From positions 30,931,409 through 30,995,408 of the forward strand of contig CM046846.1 of the NCBI GenBank assembly GCA_025618425.1: a stretch of 64,000 bases of DNA, written 5' to 3'. The notes below the pieces were generated by a model, which worked only from the letters and a program-made list of their open reading frames with translations, did no database searches and was not told where the DNA came from. Numbering within the stretch: the stretch's first letter is position 1; every line of letters starts with the position of its first letter. The DNA comes from Heliocidaris tuberculata. Lineage: Eukaryota > Echinodermata > Echinoidea > Camarodonta > Echinometridae. Made by a program: the position numbers and the translations under genes. Shown here piece by piece: positions 59,201 through 61,728 of the stretch.

Positions 59201-60506
59201 GGAAGAACTTATAAACTGATGTATGCAAAGAGTAAAGTCCCTTGCGGCCAAAGTCTAGAGCCTACTTGAGGGCCCTGGAAGTTCTGTGGTTCTCTGAGGC
59301 TTTCTGGTGCAAATTTATCAGGCATATTCTGAAGCATTTTGATTTTTTGAAACAAATTTTATGACTTATATTTCATAAATAATTTGGTTTTAAAATGATT
59401 ATTTAAGAAAATCTTAAAACTCTTTGTGGACCACCCTGGACTAGTACATGTATGTGAAATATTGCACTATTTGGCCAAATAATGGGCTAATTCACAACTG
59501 AAATCTGACTGCAACTCAATGATACTCATACTCTGAAGCTTGAGCTACATGTAGGGCAAATGGAGATGGGGAATTTCACCCATGAGCTATTTTATTTGGA
59601 AGCATGGATCGGTCTCATATCTCAAGCTTGAGATAACTCAGGCTATTAAAGGGCAATCCAACCTTCGCAATAATTGATTTGTGTGAAAGGAGAAAAATCA
59701 GAGAAGCAGATTGGTGAAAGTTTGAAAGAAATCGGACAAGCAATGAGGAAGTTATGATTTTAAAAAAAGTTGTAATCACATAGTTGTACATATGGGAATT
59801 TCAAACTGGCCAAATCAGTACAGTCCTTGTGATGTGGCAGCAGTCAACTTTCCCATTCGCTCCGACACACAAAATGACTAAAAGGCCAATTTTTCAAAAT
59901 ATGTAACTCAGTAAGATCTTTTTCTTTATGGAGGACCTATAACAATATGCTATCTACTGTCCCAGAGGGTAGATATGCTCAGGAGAAAACCAAAATTTTA
60001 TATTTTGGTATACCTTAAGGGAGAGTTGACCATGAATACATCACAATCGATTCACCAAATTGCCAATTTGAGATTCTCATAGATGTAGTGATCCCATTTT
60101 TCACACATTCATAACTTTCTTATTCTTTGTCCGATTTCTTTCAAACTTTCCCCCATCCTGTTTCTCTTATTTTTCTCCTTTTACAAAAATCAGCTTTTTA
60201 CAAAAGTTAGCTTGCCCTTTAAATGAAAAAGCACCTTTTGAGAGGGTAATTCCGAACAGTGATTGATTACCCTATGGTGGCCTCTGGGTAATTTGAAACC
60301 TACTCGACTACTGCATTTCTGTCAAGCCTTCAGATCGTTCCTTACCTCTCATCATCATCATAATCATCTACTGCAGTCTCGGCTATTTCTTCGTGCGCAG
60401 TATGGTTGTTATGTAAGGTATGTCCATTCACTGGTATGGTGCCATGGTTACGCTTGCTCTCCTCCCCTTCCAAGAGCCCCTCCTTTTCACCAACATCTTC
60501 CATCAT
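17092..60506 (-). CDS. OCA2: OCA2 / P protein homologue, 18 coding exons (full span)
   Basis: A multi-pass transporter of the ArsB/NhaD permease group. In vertebrates the P protein acts in melanosomes and controls luminal pH; that role is known for the family and only inferred here. Coding exons on the minus strand: 60346-60506, 51744-51878, 47067-47124, 46241-46304, 45135-45375, 42595-42754, 40848-40985, 40155-40336, 39005-39143, 31180-31312, 29471-29615, 27637-27694, 26049-26157, 24713-24840, 21728-21787, 21333-21437, 19334-19521, 17092-17176. All introns are GT-AG, phases agree throughout, total 2289 nt, 762 residues. Layout: cytosolic N-terminus with dileucine (E7, L11, L12), TM1 about 105-123, luminal domain 124-253 with N167-S-T and N224-T-T sequons, then the transport domain with two pseudo-repeats: FLDN 364-367 and GDPPN 410-414; FIDN 662-665 and GGNGT 703-707. 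Somewhat shorter than vertebrate P protein, mainly at the N-terminus. Confidence 0.95.
17252..17280. repeat. (CA)n microsatellite in intron 17
   Basis: About 14 CA units, 75 bp upstream of the exon 18 acceptor on the minus strand, where length change could affect the polypyrimidine context. Confidence 0.9.
17281..19333. other. OCA2 intron 17, mostly unique sequence
   Basis: No gene. It holds poly-C at 18582-18594, a tandem duplication of about 68 bp (AGAGAATTTTGGAGGAAAACTAG at 18618 and again at 18686) and poly-G at 18740-18754. Confidence 0.5.
19334..19521 (-). CDS. OCA2: OCA2 exon 17
   Basis: 188 bp, acceptor TTATCAG|ATT and donor CAA|GTGAGT. Encodes residues 673-734 with [19 protein letters not shown] at 696-714, the second GG-N-G-T/SAN transport motif, and the Q-H-G-Y-G-F signature. 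One of the best conserved parts of P protein. Confidence 0.96.
19878..20494. mobile_element. TTAA-CCCTTTC MITE, copy 1, with nested MITE
   Basis: TTAACCCTTTC at the left and GAAAGGGTTAA at the right are perfect inverted ends, with TTAA as the likely target duplication, as in piggyBac-type elements. The body matches copies at 22972, 41782 and 49477 but is 199 bp longer because of the nested insertion at 20022. In OCA2 intron 16. Confidence 0.8.
20022..20220. mobile_element. CTGTATAAG / CTTATACAG MITE nested in copy 1
   Basis: Ends CTGTATAAG and CTTATACAG, with TA duplicated on each side (20020-20021, 20221-20222). The three other copies of the host MITE lack it (CATATTGCAT-type empty site near 23113 and 41930), so this is a mariner/pogo-style insertion with TA target. 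The body is rich in TTCGCGAA. Confidence 0.85.
20507..20705 (-). mobile_element. Half copy of the GTTGAGTTCTGG MITE
   Basis: TTAAAGAGAAGGATGAGTTC through CGGGCCGAACATT matches the right half of the 30252 element in reverse orientation. Confidence 0.6.
21052..21317. mobile_element. CTGTATAAGCC MITE next to the exon 16 donor
   Basis: Starts CTGTATAAGCCATAAATTTTC and ends GGCGTATAGAG, flanked by TA. It is a full relative of the element at 24248. On the minus strand its near end is only 13 bp past the exon 16 donor GT (21331-21332). Confidence 0.8.
21333..21437 (-). CDS. OCA2: OCA2 exon 16
   Basis: 105 bp, 35 codons, residues 638-672, acceptor CCCCAAG|GGT and donor ATG|GTAAGA. Contains the [16 protein letters not shown] segment typical of P protein, the second re-entrant F-x-D-N motif. 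Confidence 0.95.
21728..21787 (-). CDS. OCA2: OCA2 exon 15
   Basis: 60 bp, 20 codons, residues 618-637 (starts [12 protein letters not shown]), acceptor TATACAG|GGT, donor GAG|GTGAGT. The L-I-E-Y-(I/V)-G core is shared with vertebrate P protein. Confidence 0.93.
21838..21888. repeat. (GATGAT)n microsatellite in intron 14
   Basis: About 50 bp of GAT-type trinucleotide repeats, 50 bp upstream of the exon 15 acceptor. Confidence 0.85.
22681..22854. mobile_element. Pogo/Tigger-type MITE with TA flanks
   Basis: Ends CAGGTAACTCTGCCTAAG and (reversed) CAGTTCACTCTGCATAAG, flanked by TA (22679-22680, 22855-22856). The interior repeats TTCGACTTAGGCG in both orientations. Confidence 0.75.
22972..23386. 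mobile_element. TTAA-CCCTTTC MITE, copy 2
   Basis: 415 bp, intact TTAACCCTTTC / GAAAGGGTTAA ends. This copy preserves the empty site for the MITE nested in copy 1. Confidence 0.85.
23520..24016. mobile_element. Long foldback element, TTAAAGGGGGTACCC ends
   Basis: Two arms of about 205 bp (23520-23725 and 23810-24016) are near-perfect reverse complements around an 80-bp CpG-rich centre. Outer ends TTAAAGGGGGTACCC / GGGTACCCCCTTTAA are consistent with a TTAA target. In the intron 14 pre-mRNA it would fold as a very long hairpin. Confidence 0.85.
24030..24712 (-). repeat. Tandem partial copies of OCA2 exon 14 plus donor
   Basis: The end of exon 14 with the first 80 bp of intron 14 is repeated about every 130 bp toward lower coordinates. 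The exonic AGCTGCAAAG lies at 24731-24740 in the real exon, 24603-24612 in copy B, 24188-24197 in copy C, and in decayed form near 24056. Copy C keeps the [10 protein letters not shown] codons with one silent change and a GTGTGT donor. The 281-bp MITE at 24248-24528 sits between B and C; subtracting it restores the period. Confidence 0.8.
24248..24528. mobile_element. CTGTATAAGCC MITE inside the exon 14 tandem array
   Basis: Ends CTGTATAAGCC and GGCGTATACAG, TA on both sides, about 85% like the copy at 21052. Its position shows that the tandem duplication is older than the insertion. Confidence 0.85.
24713..24840 (-). CDS. OCA2: OCA2 exon 14
   Basis: 128 bp, acceptor TATTCAG|GTTGG and donor ATGGAG|GTGGGT. 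Encodes residues 576-617 with [14 protein letters not shown] and the conserved [19 protein letters not shown]. The last 30 bp are partly duplicated downstream (see the repeat at 24030). Confidence 0.96.
24974..25795. mobile_element. TTAAAGGGAAATCC MITE, split by a LINE
   Basis: The left end TTAAAGGGAAATCCTACC and internal GGTGAAAGTTTGAATGAAAT / CAAGCAATATGCAAGTTATT match the intact copy at 59646. The two halves (24974-25245 and 25631-25790) are separated by the LINE fragment. The right terminus is lost. Confidence 0.65.
25246..25630 (-). mobile_element. LINE (CR1/L2-type) 3' fragment
   Basis: The minus frame 25615-25280 carries the standard C-terminal pattern: [10 protein letters not shown], then L-R-S-S, K-x-x-[20 protein letters not shown] and a final K-S-K-L-K-A-Y-L-F. 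It ends in (ATT)n at 25246-25262. 5'-truncated and inserted into the MITE at 24974; the intact copy at 59646 gives the empty site (near 59960). Confidence 0.8.
25796..26048. other. OCA2 intron 13, no feature seen
   Basis: Unremarkable sequence between the MITE remnant and exon 13. Confidence 0.4.
26049..26157 (-). CDS. OCA2: OCA2 exon 13
   Basis: 109 bp, acceptor TCTACAG|TAC, donor CTTG|GTAAGT. Residues 539-574: [11 protein letters not shown] then a membrane helix, and D-T-I-Y-L-D-L. The split glycine codon joins to W in exon 14, giving the family D-L-G-W. Confidence 0.95.
26319..26338. repeat. Poly-G tract in intron 12
   Basis: About 18 consecutive G on the plus strand, which would be poly-C in the OCA2 pre-mRNA. 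Confidence 0.9.
26898..27484. mobile_element. Long foldback element, TTAAAGGAGAATGAAACCC ends
   Basis: 587 bp with arms of about 210-250 bp in inverted orientation. Outer ends TTAAAGGAGAATGAAACCC and GGGTTTCATTCTCCTTTAA. Reading both arms gives the same chance peptide start ([15 protein letters not shown]), which shows how alike they are. In intron 12, next to exon 12. Confidence 0.85.
27637..27694 (-). CDS. OCA2: OCA2 exon 12
   Basis: 58 bp, acceptor TTTTCAG|ACAT, donor AGG|GTAAAT. Residues 520-538 ([19 protein letters not shown]), part of the charged cytosolic loop between the two permease halves. Phase fits both neighbours. Confidence 0.9.
27793..28904. mobile_element. hAT-like TIR element with imperfect flanks
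   Basis: Ends CAGGCATGAAAA and TTTTCATGCCTG. The subterminal block 27845-27915 (GGGAGCGAAGCGACCGAGC, GTGGGAGGGGGTGTCCCCC) is shared with the hAT-like element at 5002. Flanks TAATTG and TAACTG are similar but not an exact 8-bp duplication. Inside, a minus frame at 28402-28208 is basic and Arg-rich but unassigned. Confidence 0.55.
28935..28999. repeat. (TA)n microsatellite in intron 11
   Basis: About 30 TA units. The Tyr/Ile ORF here is an artefact of it. Confidence 0.95.
29347..29428. mobile_element. 82-bp foldback MITE
   Basis: GGGGTCTGTCTCACAAA and TTTGTGAGACAGACCCC are perfect inverted ends. It lies 43 bp past the exon 11 donor on the minus strand. Confidence 0.8.
29471..29615 (-). CDS. 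OCA2: OCA2 exon 11
   Basis: 145 bp, acceptor TTGATAG|AATTG, donor AAAG|GTGAGT. Residues 472-518: [12 protein letters not shown] then a heptad-like [13 protein letters not shown]. The E-L-K-H-E-I-x-x-W-R opening of this cytosolic loop is characteristic of P protein. Confidence 0.95.
30008..30150. mobile_element. 143-bp palindromic MITE, CAATATTGACTGGC ends
   Basis: CAATATTGACTGGC and GCCAGTCAATATTG are perfect inverted ends, with inner inverted GGAGATACGGCATATATC-type arms. Same length and layout as the element at 48691. Confidence 0.75.
30252..30628. mobile_element. TTAA-flanked GTTGAGTTCTGG MITE, complete
   Basis: TTAAAGATAACGTTGAGTTC at the left and GAACTCAACCTTCTCTTTAA at the right, TTAA on both sides. 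Half copies occur at 16330 and 20507. Confidence 0.75.
30991..31171 (-). mobile_element. tRNA-like SINE beginning 9 bp after the exon 10 donor
   Basis: On the minus strand it starts GGGCGTTGTGGCGTGCGCC and runs through GATTCAGCGGACCCAGG and ACGTCTGTAAAAACCC to a (CA)n tail. It is the uninterrupted version of the 2283 copy. Its head begins about 8-9 bp inside intron 10. Confidence 0.75.
31180..31312 (-). CDS. OCA2: OCA2 exon 10
   Basis: 133 bp, acceptor CCACAG|GGA, donor AGAG|GTGAGT. Residues 427-470: [10 protein letters not shown], a membrane helix ([11 protein letters not shown]), then L-R-L-L-Y-R-R. Confidence 0.95.
31770..32226. mobile_element. Nested palindrome with CAGTGGAACCTTG arms
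   Basis: Outer arms CTGGCTATTAAATGCCCC ... GGGGGCATTTAATAGCCAG; inner arms CAGTGGAACCTTGTTATAAC ... GTTATAACAAGGTTCCACTG; innermost CCATGGTTTA repeats around 31860-32060. At least three inverted levels in one 457-bp element in intron 9. Confidence 0.8.
32238..32686. mobile_element. Palindrome-rich element with ATACGACGTAT motifs
   Basis: Ends CCCCCTTTCAGAC and GTCTGAAAGAGGGG. The interior carries four or more ATACGACGTAT palindromes (32271, 32475, 32568, 32583) and a repeated GAGCATTCAGACA. Directly abuts the previous palindrome. Confidence 0.65.
32962..33310. repeat. GGTCTC / GAGACC-rich foldback repeat
   Basis: Dense GTCTC and GAGACC hexamers at 32962-33110 and again at 33257-33310, in both orientations, enclosing about 150 bp of plain sequence. 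Confidence 0.6.
33500..34860. other. OCA2 intron 9, no clear feature; (GA)n at 33500-33565
   Basis: A short purine microsatellite, then unremarkable AT-rich sequence. The overlapping frames at 34342-34657 have no family features. Confidence 0.4.
34871..35032. mobile_element. TTAA-CCCTTTC MITE fragment
   Basis: An internal part (ATCATTGTTTCTTAATCAAA ... TATTGTTGCCAATTTGAAG) of the same family as 22972, cut at the right by a (TTTA)n LINE tail. Confidence 0.65.
35033..35130 (-). mobile_element. Non-LTR retroelement 3' tail, (TTTA)n
   Basis: An (ATTT)n run followed by GTACATGGCAGCCTTGCGGC; on the minus strand this is a short 3' end with (TAAA)n tail. A related tail lies at 55045. Confidence 0.5.
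35131..36160. other. OCA2 intron 9, nothing recognised
   Basis: AT-rich with a poly-T at 35252; no repeat or coding signal that I can support. Confidence 0.4.
36166..36313. mobile_element. Foldback MITE, GTTTCACAAAACTT family
   Basis: GGGCCCTGTTTCACAAAACTT at the left, AAGTTTCATGAAACGGGACCC at the right; the inner TTATCAATAACAA is also inverted. Same family as 60630 and 42399. Confidence 0.75.
36361..36701. mobile_element. GGGTACCAATCACC TIR element
   Basis: Left TTAAGGGTACCAATCACCAA; right GGTGATTGGCACACT. Half of another copy, with TTAAAGGGTACCAATCACC, lies at 54217. Confidence 0.6.
36702..37711. other. OCA2 intron 9, nothing recognised
   Basis: AT-rich, non-repetitive within the window. 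Confidence 0.4.
37720..38734. mobile_element. hAT-like element with 8-bp TSD and internal tandem units
   Basis: CAGGGGCGTCGCTAG and CTAGCGACGCCCCTG ends, flanked by exact TTACCAGT (37712-37719, 38735-38742). Inside, a unit of about 265 bp starting (T/C)GCCTTTTGCCCRAATATC at 37917 is repeated at 38183 and begins a third time at 38431, ending in a CT-rich tract (38470-38640). No transposase. Confidence 0.88.
39005..39143 (-). CDS. OCA2: OCA2 exon 9
   Basis: 139 bp, acceptor CCTTCAG|CCTG, donor GCTGCT|GTGAGT. Residues 381-426: [10 protein letters not shown], then [11 protein letters not shown], then [11 protein letters not shown]. The [15 protein letters not shown] block is the hallmark of the ArsB/NhaD/P-protein permeases. 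Confidence 0.97.
39930..40112. repeat. Poly-G / poly-C bracketed segment in intron 8
   Basis: Poly-G at 39938-39950 and long poly-C at 40077-40113, the latter about 45 bp from the end of exon 8 (40155). Confidence 0.85.
40155..40336 (-). CDS. OCA2: OCA2 exon 8
   Basis: 182 bp, acceptor TGTACAG|ATG, donor ATCAG|GTAAAA. Residues 320-379: [16 protein letters not shown], then a helix, and [22 protein letters not shown] is the first re-entrant motif of the permease fold. Confidence 0.97.
40848..40985 (-). CDS. OCA2: OCA2 exon 7
   Basis: 138 bp, 46 codons, residues 274-319: [20 protein letters not shown] and [11 protein letters not shown]. Acceptor TTTACAG|CTA, donor ATG|GTAAGT. The H-R-T-x-A-A-M-L-G-S core matches vertebrate P protein. 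Confidence 0.96.
41373..41694. mobile_element. Foldback MITE, GGGGTGTTTCATAAAGC family
   Basis: GGGGGGTGTTTCATAAAGCT at the left; AGTTTTATGAAACACCCC at the right; inner GTAAAGTTACGCATGACTTT is inverted too. In intron 6. Confidence 0.75.
41782..42194. mobile_element. TTAA-CCCTTTC MITE, copy 3
   Basis: Intact left TTAACCCTTTC; the right end is decayed (CCTGAAGGGAGG). In intron 6. Confidence 0.75.
42399..42538. mobile_element. Foldback MITE remnant beside exon 6
   Basis: GGCCCTGTTTCACAAAACTT left end and TTGTCATCAATGACAAGTTG inner hairpin; the right end has degenerated to a poly-C tract (42527-42537). About 57 bp past the exon 6 donor on the minus strand. Confidence 0.6.
42595..42754 (-). CDS. 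OCA2: OCA2 exon 6
   Basis: 160 bp, acceptor CCCATAG|TTGC, donor GAG|GTATGT. Residues 221-273: luminal part with the N224-T-T sequon and acidic D-E-E, then TM2 [18 protein letters not shown]. The V-Y-x-L-I-x-F-E end fits the family. Confidence 0.93.
43085..43200 (+). promoter_or_regulatory. Promoter-like segment upstream of the THAP frame
   Basis: Contains ATCACGTGATC (E-box), GTGACGTACG (CRE-like), TATATAACG at about 43149 and CpG-rich sequence to 43200, about 140 bp ahead of the ATG at 43292. Motif-based only. Confidence 0.35.
43292..43740 (+). pseudogene. THAP-type zinc finger gene fragment, frameshifted
   Basis: From ATG 43292: [14 protein letters not shown] then [12 protein letters not shown], then TAG at 43394-43396. 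In the next frame (43396-43740) follow R-A-E-W-Q, S-E-W-S, and I-C-S-D-H-F, then an Ala/Pro/Ser-rich stretch to a stop at 43738-43740. C-x4-C ... C-x2-H with H-x-F-P and S-D-H-F is the THAP zinc-finger signature, with the C-x2-H correctly placed if the stop and frame break are ignored. THAP domains bind DNA and occur in host regulators and P-type transposases. One stop plus one shift: probably dead, unless a small intron removes them. Confidence 0.65.
43464..43694 (-). CDS. Acidic open frame overlapping the THAP fragment
   Basis: Starts [16 protein letters not shown] and continues acidic/Ser-rich, then a Gly/Ala/Glu-rich end. Acidic N-termini of this sort occur in piggyBac-type transposases, but nothing diagnostic follows. 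It could be just the antisense of the Ala/Pro/Ser segment. Confidence 0.25.
   Translation of the reverse strand: MDSDRESDLEDFFEPDTNSDLSDDLSIPTEKKLKCSGKGNSTIMFEPLAEDAPGHGEGVAGEGAAGEAAAAAGEEK
45135..45375 (-). CDS. OCA2: OCA2 exon 5 (luminal domain)
   Basis: 241 bp, acceptor TTTCCAG|TTACT, donor GGAAG|GTAAGC. Residues 141-219, with the N167-S-T sequon and N-L-N-G-P-L. The luminal domain is the least conserved region of P protein; the exon rests on splice sites, phase and open frame. Confidence 0.88.
45539..45603. mobile_element. TTAA-CCCTTTC MITE right-end fragment
   Basis: ATTGCCAATTTGAATAAG ... TTTAAATAATTCCTTTCCTG matches the right part of the family. Confidence 0.55.
46241..46304 (-). CDS. 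OCA2: OCA2 exon 4 (luminal)
   Basis: Acceptor TTCTCCAG|ATATTC. Codes [21 protein letters not shown] (residues 119-139). Two donors keep frame: GTC|GTAACT (ending 46241, chosen) or AGG|GTCGTA (ending 46244, one residue shorter). Neither is strong. Confidence 0.75.
47067..47124 (-). CDS. OCA2: OCA2 exon 3 (first membrane helix)
   Basis: 58 bp, acceptor TGTTACAG|GATT, donor ACA|GTAAGT. Residues 100-118: [19 protein letters not shown], basic then hydrophobic, as expected for TM1 with a cytosolic N-terminus. Confidence 0.88.
47460..48130 (-). promoter_or_regulatory. CpG-richer segment with TATAAA; possible internal promoter
   Basis: In intron 2, 47940-48110 is the most CpG-rich stretch inside the gene (GCGTGCGGCGTCGTCG, CGCCGCGCG), with TATAAA on the plus strand at 48083 and repeated AGCCT / GCTAGCTA. 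The adjoining 47460-47950 is rich in AGATCTA and TCTAACGTTAG motifs, which also flank the candidate promoter at 10860-11400. A transcript starting here would skip the ATG exon. Confidence 0.3.
48130..48256. repeat. Foldback with GTGCAATTTCGTTTGATCC arms
   Basis: GTGCAATTTCGTTTGATCC at about 48131 pairs with GGATCAAACGGAATTGCAC at 48235-48253; the inner GCAC/GTGC and GTGACGTC elements are also inverted. Confidence 0.65.
48691..48833. mobile_element. 143-bp palindromic MITE, AATATTGAAT ends
   Basis: AATATTGAAT ... CTTTCGTGGGACACAAGGGT at the left pairs with ACCCTTGTATCCCACGAAAG ... ATTCAATATT at the right. Same length and design as 30008, with different inner sequence. Confidence 0.75.
49477..49893. 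mobile_element. TTAA-CCCTTTC MITE, copy 4
   Basis: 417 bp, intact TTAACCCTTTC and GAAAGGGTTAA. In intron 2. Confidence 0.85.
50041..50740 (+). mobile_element. tRNA-derived SINE with three tandem heads
   Basis: Units starting GTAGATTT at 50041, 50181 and 50325 (period about 142) each hold GTGGTTCAAATACTTGACTG and a B-box match GGTTCAATCCC or GGTTCAGTCCC, ending CATCCTCAAGCAAAG. A single unique body follows to 50640, then a LINE-like tail GTAAAGTGCTTATCAATTAA and three ATGTATCATTATTAA repeats. Confidence 0.65.
51370..51530. mobile_element. Single decayed unit of the DR1 repeat
   Basis: ATGACCTTTGACATCTGACC and a downstream GGTTCTCAAGTTATCA match one unit of the 13295 and 53190 arrays. Confidence 0.5.
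51744..51878 (-). CDS. OCA2: OCA2 exon 2 (cytosolic N-terminal region)
   Basis: 135 bp, acceptor TTTCTAG|GTTTG, donor ACTAA|GTATGT. Residues 55-98, charged: [20 protein letters not shown], then a basic run ([10 protein letters not shown]). Phase fits exon 1 and exon 3. Not conserved enough to name alone. Confidence 0.8.
52721..53190. repeat. Tandem duplication, 245-bp unit
   Basis: CTAAAGTGCATTCACATTGT starts both units (52721 and 52966). Each runs through TATCAGCAAAAGGTTTGC to GCAGCCAGC(T/C)GTGGA. About 90% alike. In intron 1. Confidence 0.85.
53190..54039. mobile_element. TIR element with DR1 array, intron 1 copy
   Basis: Same left and right ends as 13295-14537 (TATATGCCTCTGCC ... GGCGGAGGCATA). 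Three exact TGACCTTTGACCT at 53518, 53674 and 53838, plus a GGACGGAC tandem at 53962. Two to three fewer units than the other copy. Confidence 0.8.
54217..54450. mobile_element. Half copy of the GGGTACCAATCACC element
   Basis: TTAAAGGGTACCAATCACCA, TTTGCTCTGTATGTTAGAGG and AAAGAGATATTGCAAGTT match 36361-36530. Confidence 0.65.
55045..55130 (-). mobile_element. Non-LTR retroelement 3' tail, (TTTA)n
   Basis: (ATTT)n then ATTCGCGGCTTGTGGGCCG; related to the tail at 35033. Confidence 0.45.
55195..56700. repeat. Three tandem units each with a long purine (GA) tract
   Basis: Unit landmarks: AACAATGCATAAAGAATCAT (55221) and AACGATGCATAAAGGATCAT (55831), CACCCCAC, a 250-300 bp GA-rich tract (55256-55610, 55885-56145, 56490-56690), then ATTGTCATGGTA (55627, 56168) and GACAAACGCATT (55680, 56296). 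Period about 600 bp; the third unit lacks its end. The Ser/Phe/Leu minus-strand frames and Lys/Arg/Glu plus-strand frames here are products of the purine tracts. Confidence 0.75.
56219..56284. repeat. (TA)n microsatellite
   Basis: About 32 TA units inside unit 2 of the purine-tract repeat. Confidence 0.95.
57241..57886 (+). other. Unassigned open frame with GC-richer lead
   Basis: The frame from ATG 57620 to 57886 (88 residues, starts [12 protein letters not shown]) reads more evenly than nearby chance ORFs, and 57160-57620 is GC- and CpG-richer than its surroundings. No domain is recognised. It could be the start of a retroelement or an antisense gene in OCA2 intron 1. Confidence 0.25.
58630..58848. 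mobile_element. Foldback MITE, GTGTTTCACAAAGAG family
   Basis: GGGGGGTGTTTCACAAAGAG and CTCTTTGTGAAACACCCCCC, with inner AGTTTGACTTAAAGT also inverted. Confidence 0.8.
58962..59152. mobile_element. CTACTGTAAAATCAGAAA MITE
   Basis: CTACTGTAAAATCAGAAATT and AATTTCTGATTTTACAGTAG ends, interior rich in TTCGCGAA; related in style to the CTGTATAAG elements. Confidence 0.7.
59646..60222. mobile_element. TTAAAGGGCAATCC MITE, complete
   Basis: TTAAAGGGCAATCC and TTGCCCTTTAA ends with TTAA on both sides, 577 bp. Provides the uninterrupted reference for the copy at 24974. Confidence 0.75.
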
Positions 60507-60540
60507 TGTGCTTCTGTATCTTTAGTGTGGCAGAGCTCTG
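60346..60540 (-). CDS. OCA2: OCA2 exon 1 of coding sequence (ATG exon)
   Basis: Coding part 60346-60506, 161 nt, 53 codons plus 2 nt. Two adjacent ATGs; the upstream one (60506) has A at -3 and an in-frame TAA 15 nt before it. The peptide starts [16 protein letters not shown] and ends in an acidic D-D-Y-D-D-D-E. E7-x3-L11-L12 is an acidic dileucine sorting motif. Donor GAGAG|GTAAGG. Upstream of 60540 lies a good acceptor (TGTTTCTCTTTCAG|CAG), so this exon is probably preceded by a spliced 5' UTR exon. It is assigned to OCA2 by phase with exon 2 and by the acidic, dileucine-bearing character. Confidence 0.75.
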
Positions 60541-60569
60541 CTGAAAGAGAAACAGTGAGGTACTGTATG

Positions 60570-60990
60570 AGAGGTGATTAGTCGAGTGGCTTGGAACACT
60601 TAATAGGAGATGTGAAGAATTTAGGTCTGAGCCCTGTTTCATAAAACTTGTTATCAATAACAAGTTACGATAATTGTTATAAGCCACTGAAATCACTGAA
60701 TATGATTGGCTTAGAGCAGATTTGTCATAGATCTGTAGCAGTTGTTAATGACAACAAGTTTTAAGAAACATGGCCCTGGTGTCGCATTGATGTCCTTTTG
60801 GCAAGTTTAATCTTCATTTGCCACTCTCCATTAAAGGTGAAGTAAATTGGTGCCAGGAAAGAAGGAATTTCTTGAATGCTGTGAGCCCTGCAGTCAGTAG
60901 TGCAGCTGCACCTGGGGTACTGTTGGAGTGCCTTGAGCACCACTGAATGGTTCTATATGAGTGCTCTAGAAGTATCCAATATTACTATCA
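60570..60990 (+). mobile_element. tRNA-like SINE interrupted by a MITE
   Basis: The head 60580-60629 (AGTCGAGTGGCTTGGAACAC, TTAGGTCTGAG as B-box-like) is cut inside the B box by the MITE at 60630; the body resumes with TGGTGTCGCATTGATGTCC and ends in (ATT)n at 60980-60998. Confidence 0.5.
60630..60776. mobile_element. Foldback MITE, GTTTCATAAAACTTG family
   Basis: GCCCTGTTTCATAAAACTTG and AAGTTTTAAGAAACATGGCC; inner TTATCAATAACAAG hairpin. Same family as 36166. Confidence 0.75.
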
Positions 60991-60999
60991 TTATTATTA

Positions 61000-61715
61000 T
61001 TCGACCAATCTAAAGCTTGCTCATACATTCTACGCAGTACATATCAAATGTAAATTCTATAGAAAGGATCATGCACATATATATGTGGTCATCACAGATA
61101 GGGCAGCATAGCTTGAAAATTGTGCATTTTTGTCAAAAAGCACCAAATTTGGCACATGCGATATGAAAGCACTTTCAAAAACGTAATTTTGAGGGAATTT
61201 TGGGCTAAATTGTAATGGAATTTGTGTACAGTTCGACAAACAAAAAATAGCCTGTACAAAAAAAAAAATCGGAGTAATTGGACCCTACCAGATGGTAGTC
61301 TGTAACACAGCTCCAATAAATTCAATGAGAAATTTGGTACTTCCAGTTACGGCCACAAGGTTCTACATGTAGTATTTTTAGGACAAATCCTTAATGGAAG
61401 AGAAGTTTTACAGAGATACAGACGAAATGCGCTTATTGACTTGCTGCTATAGGCCTATGTTATTTAGAGTTGACAATCATTTCTAAAAATGTGATCCTGA
61501 TGTTTGATTTGTCTAAAAAAGTCTGGAATTTTGGTTGGAAATGTTGTAAAACCAATAACAAAATTAGGATATGGTGCTTGAAACAGTTTTGTGCAAATTT
61601 TAGTCCAATGTTTCTAGACAGCAGGTAAAAATCATCAAAATACAATCACTTAACGGGACTGCAGAATTGTCTTAGTATCGGAGGGAAATTTTTAACTTTT
61701 AGGCCTACTTAAACC
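61000..61715. other. Nothing recognised
   Basis: AT-rich. Short minus frames at 61092-61325 and 61460-61645 lack any family features. Confidence 0.4.
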
Positions 61716-61728
61716 AGAGCGTGTCCGC

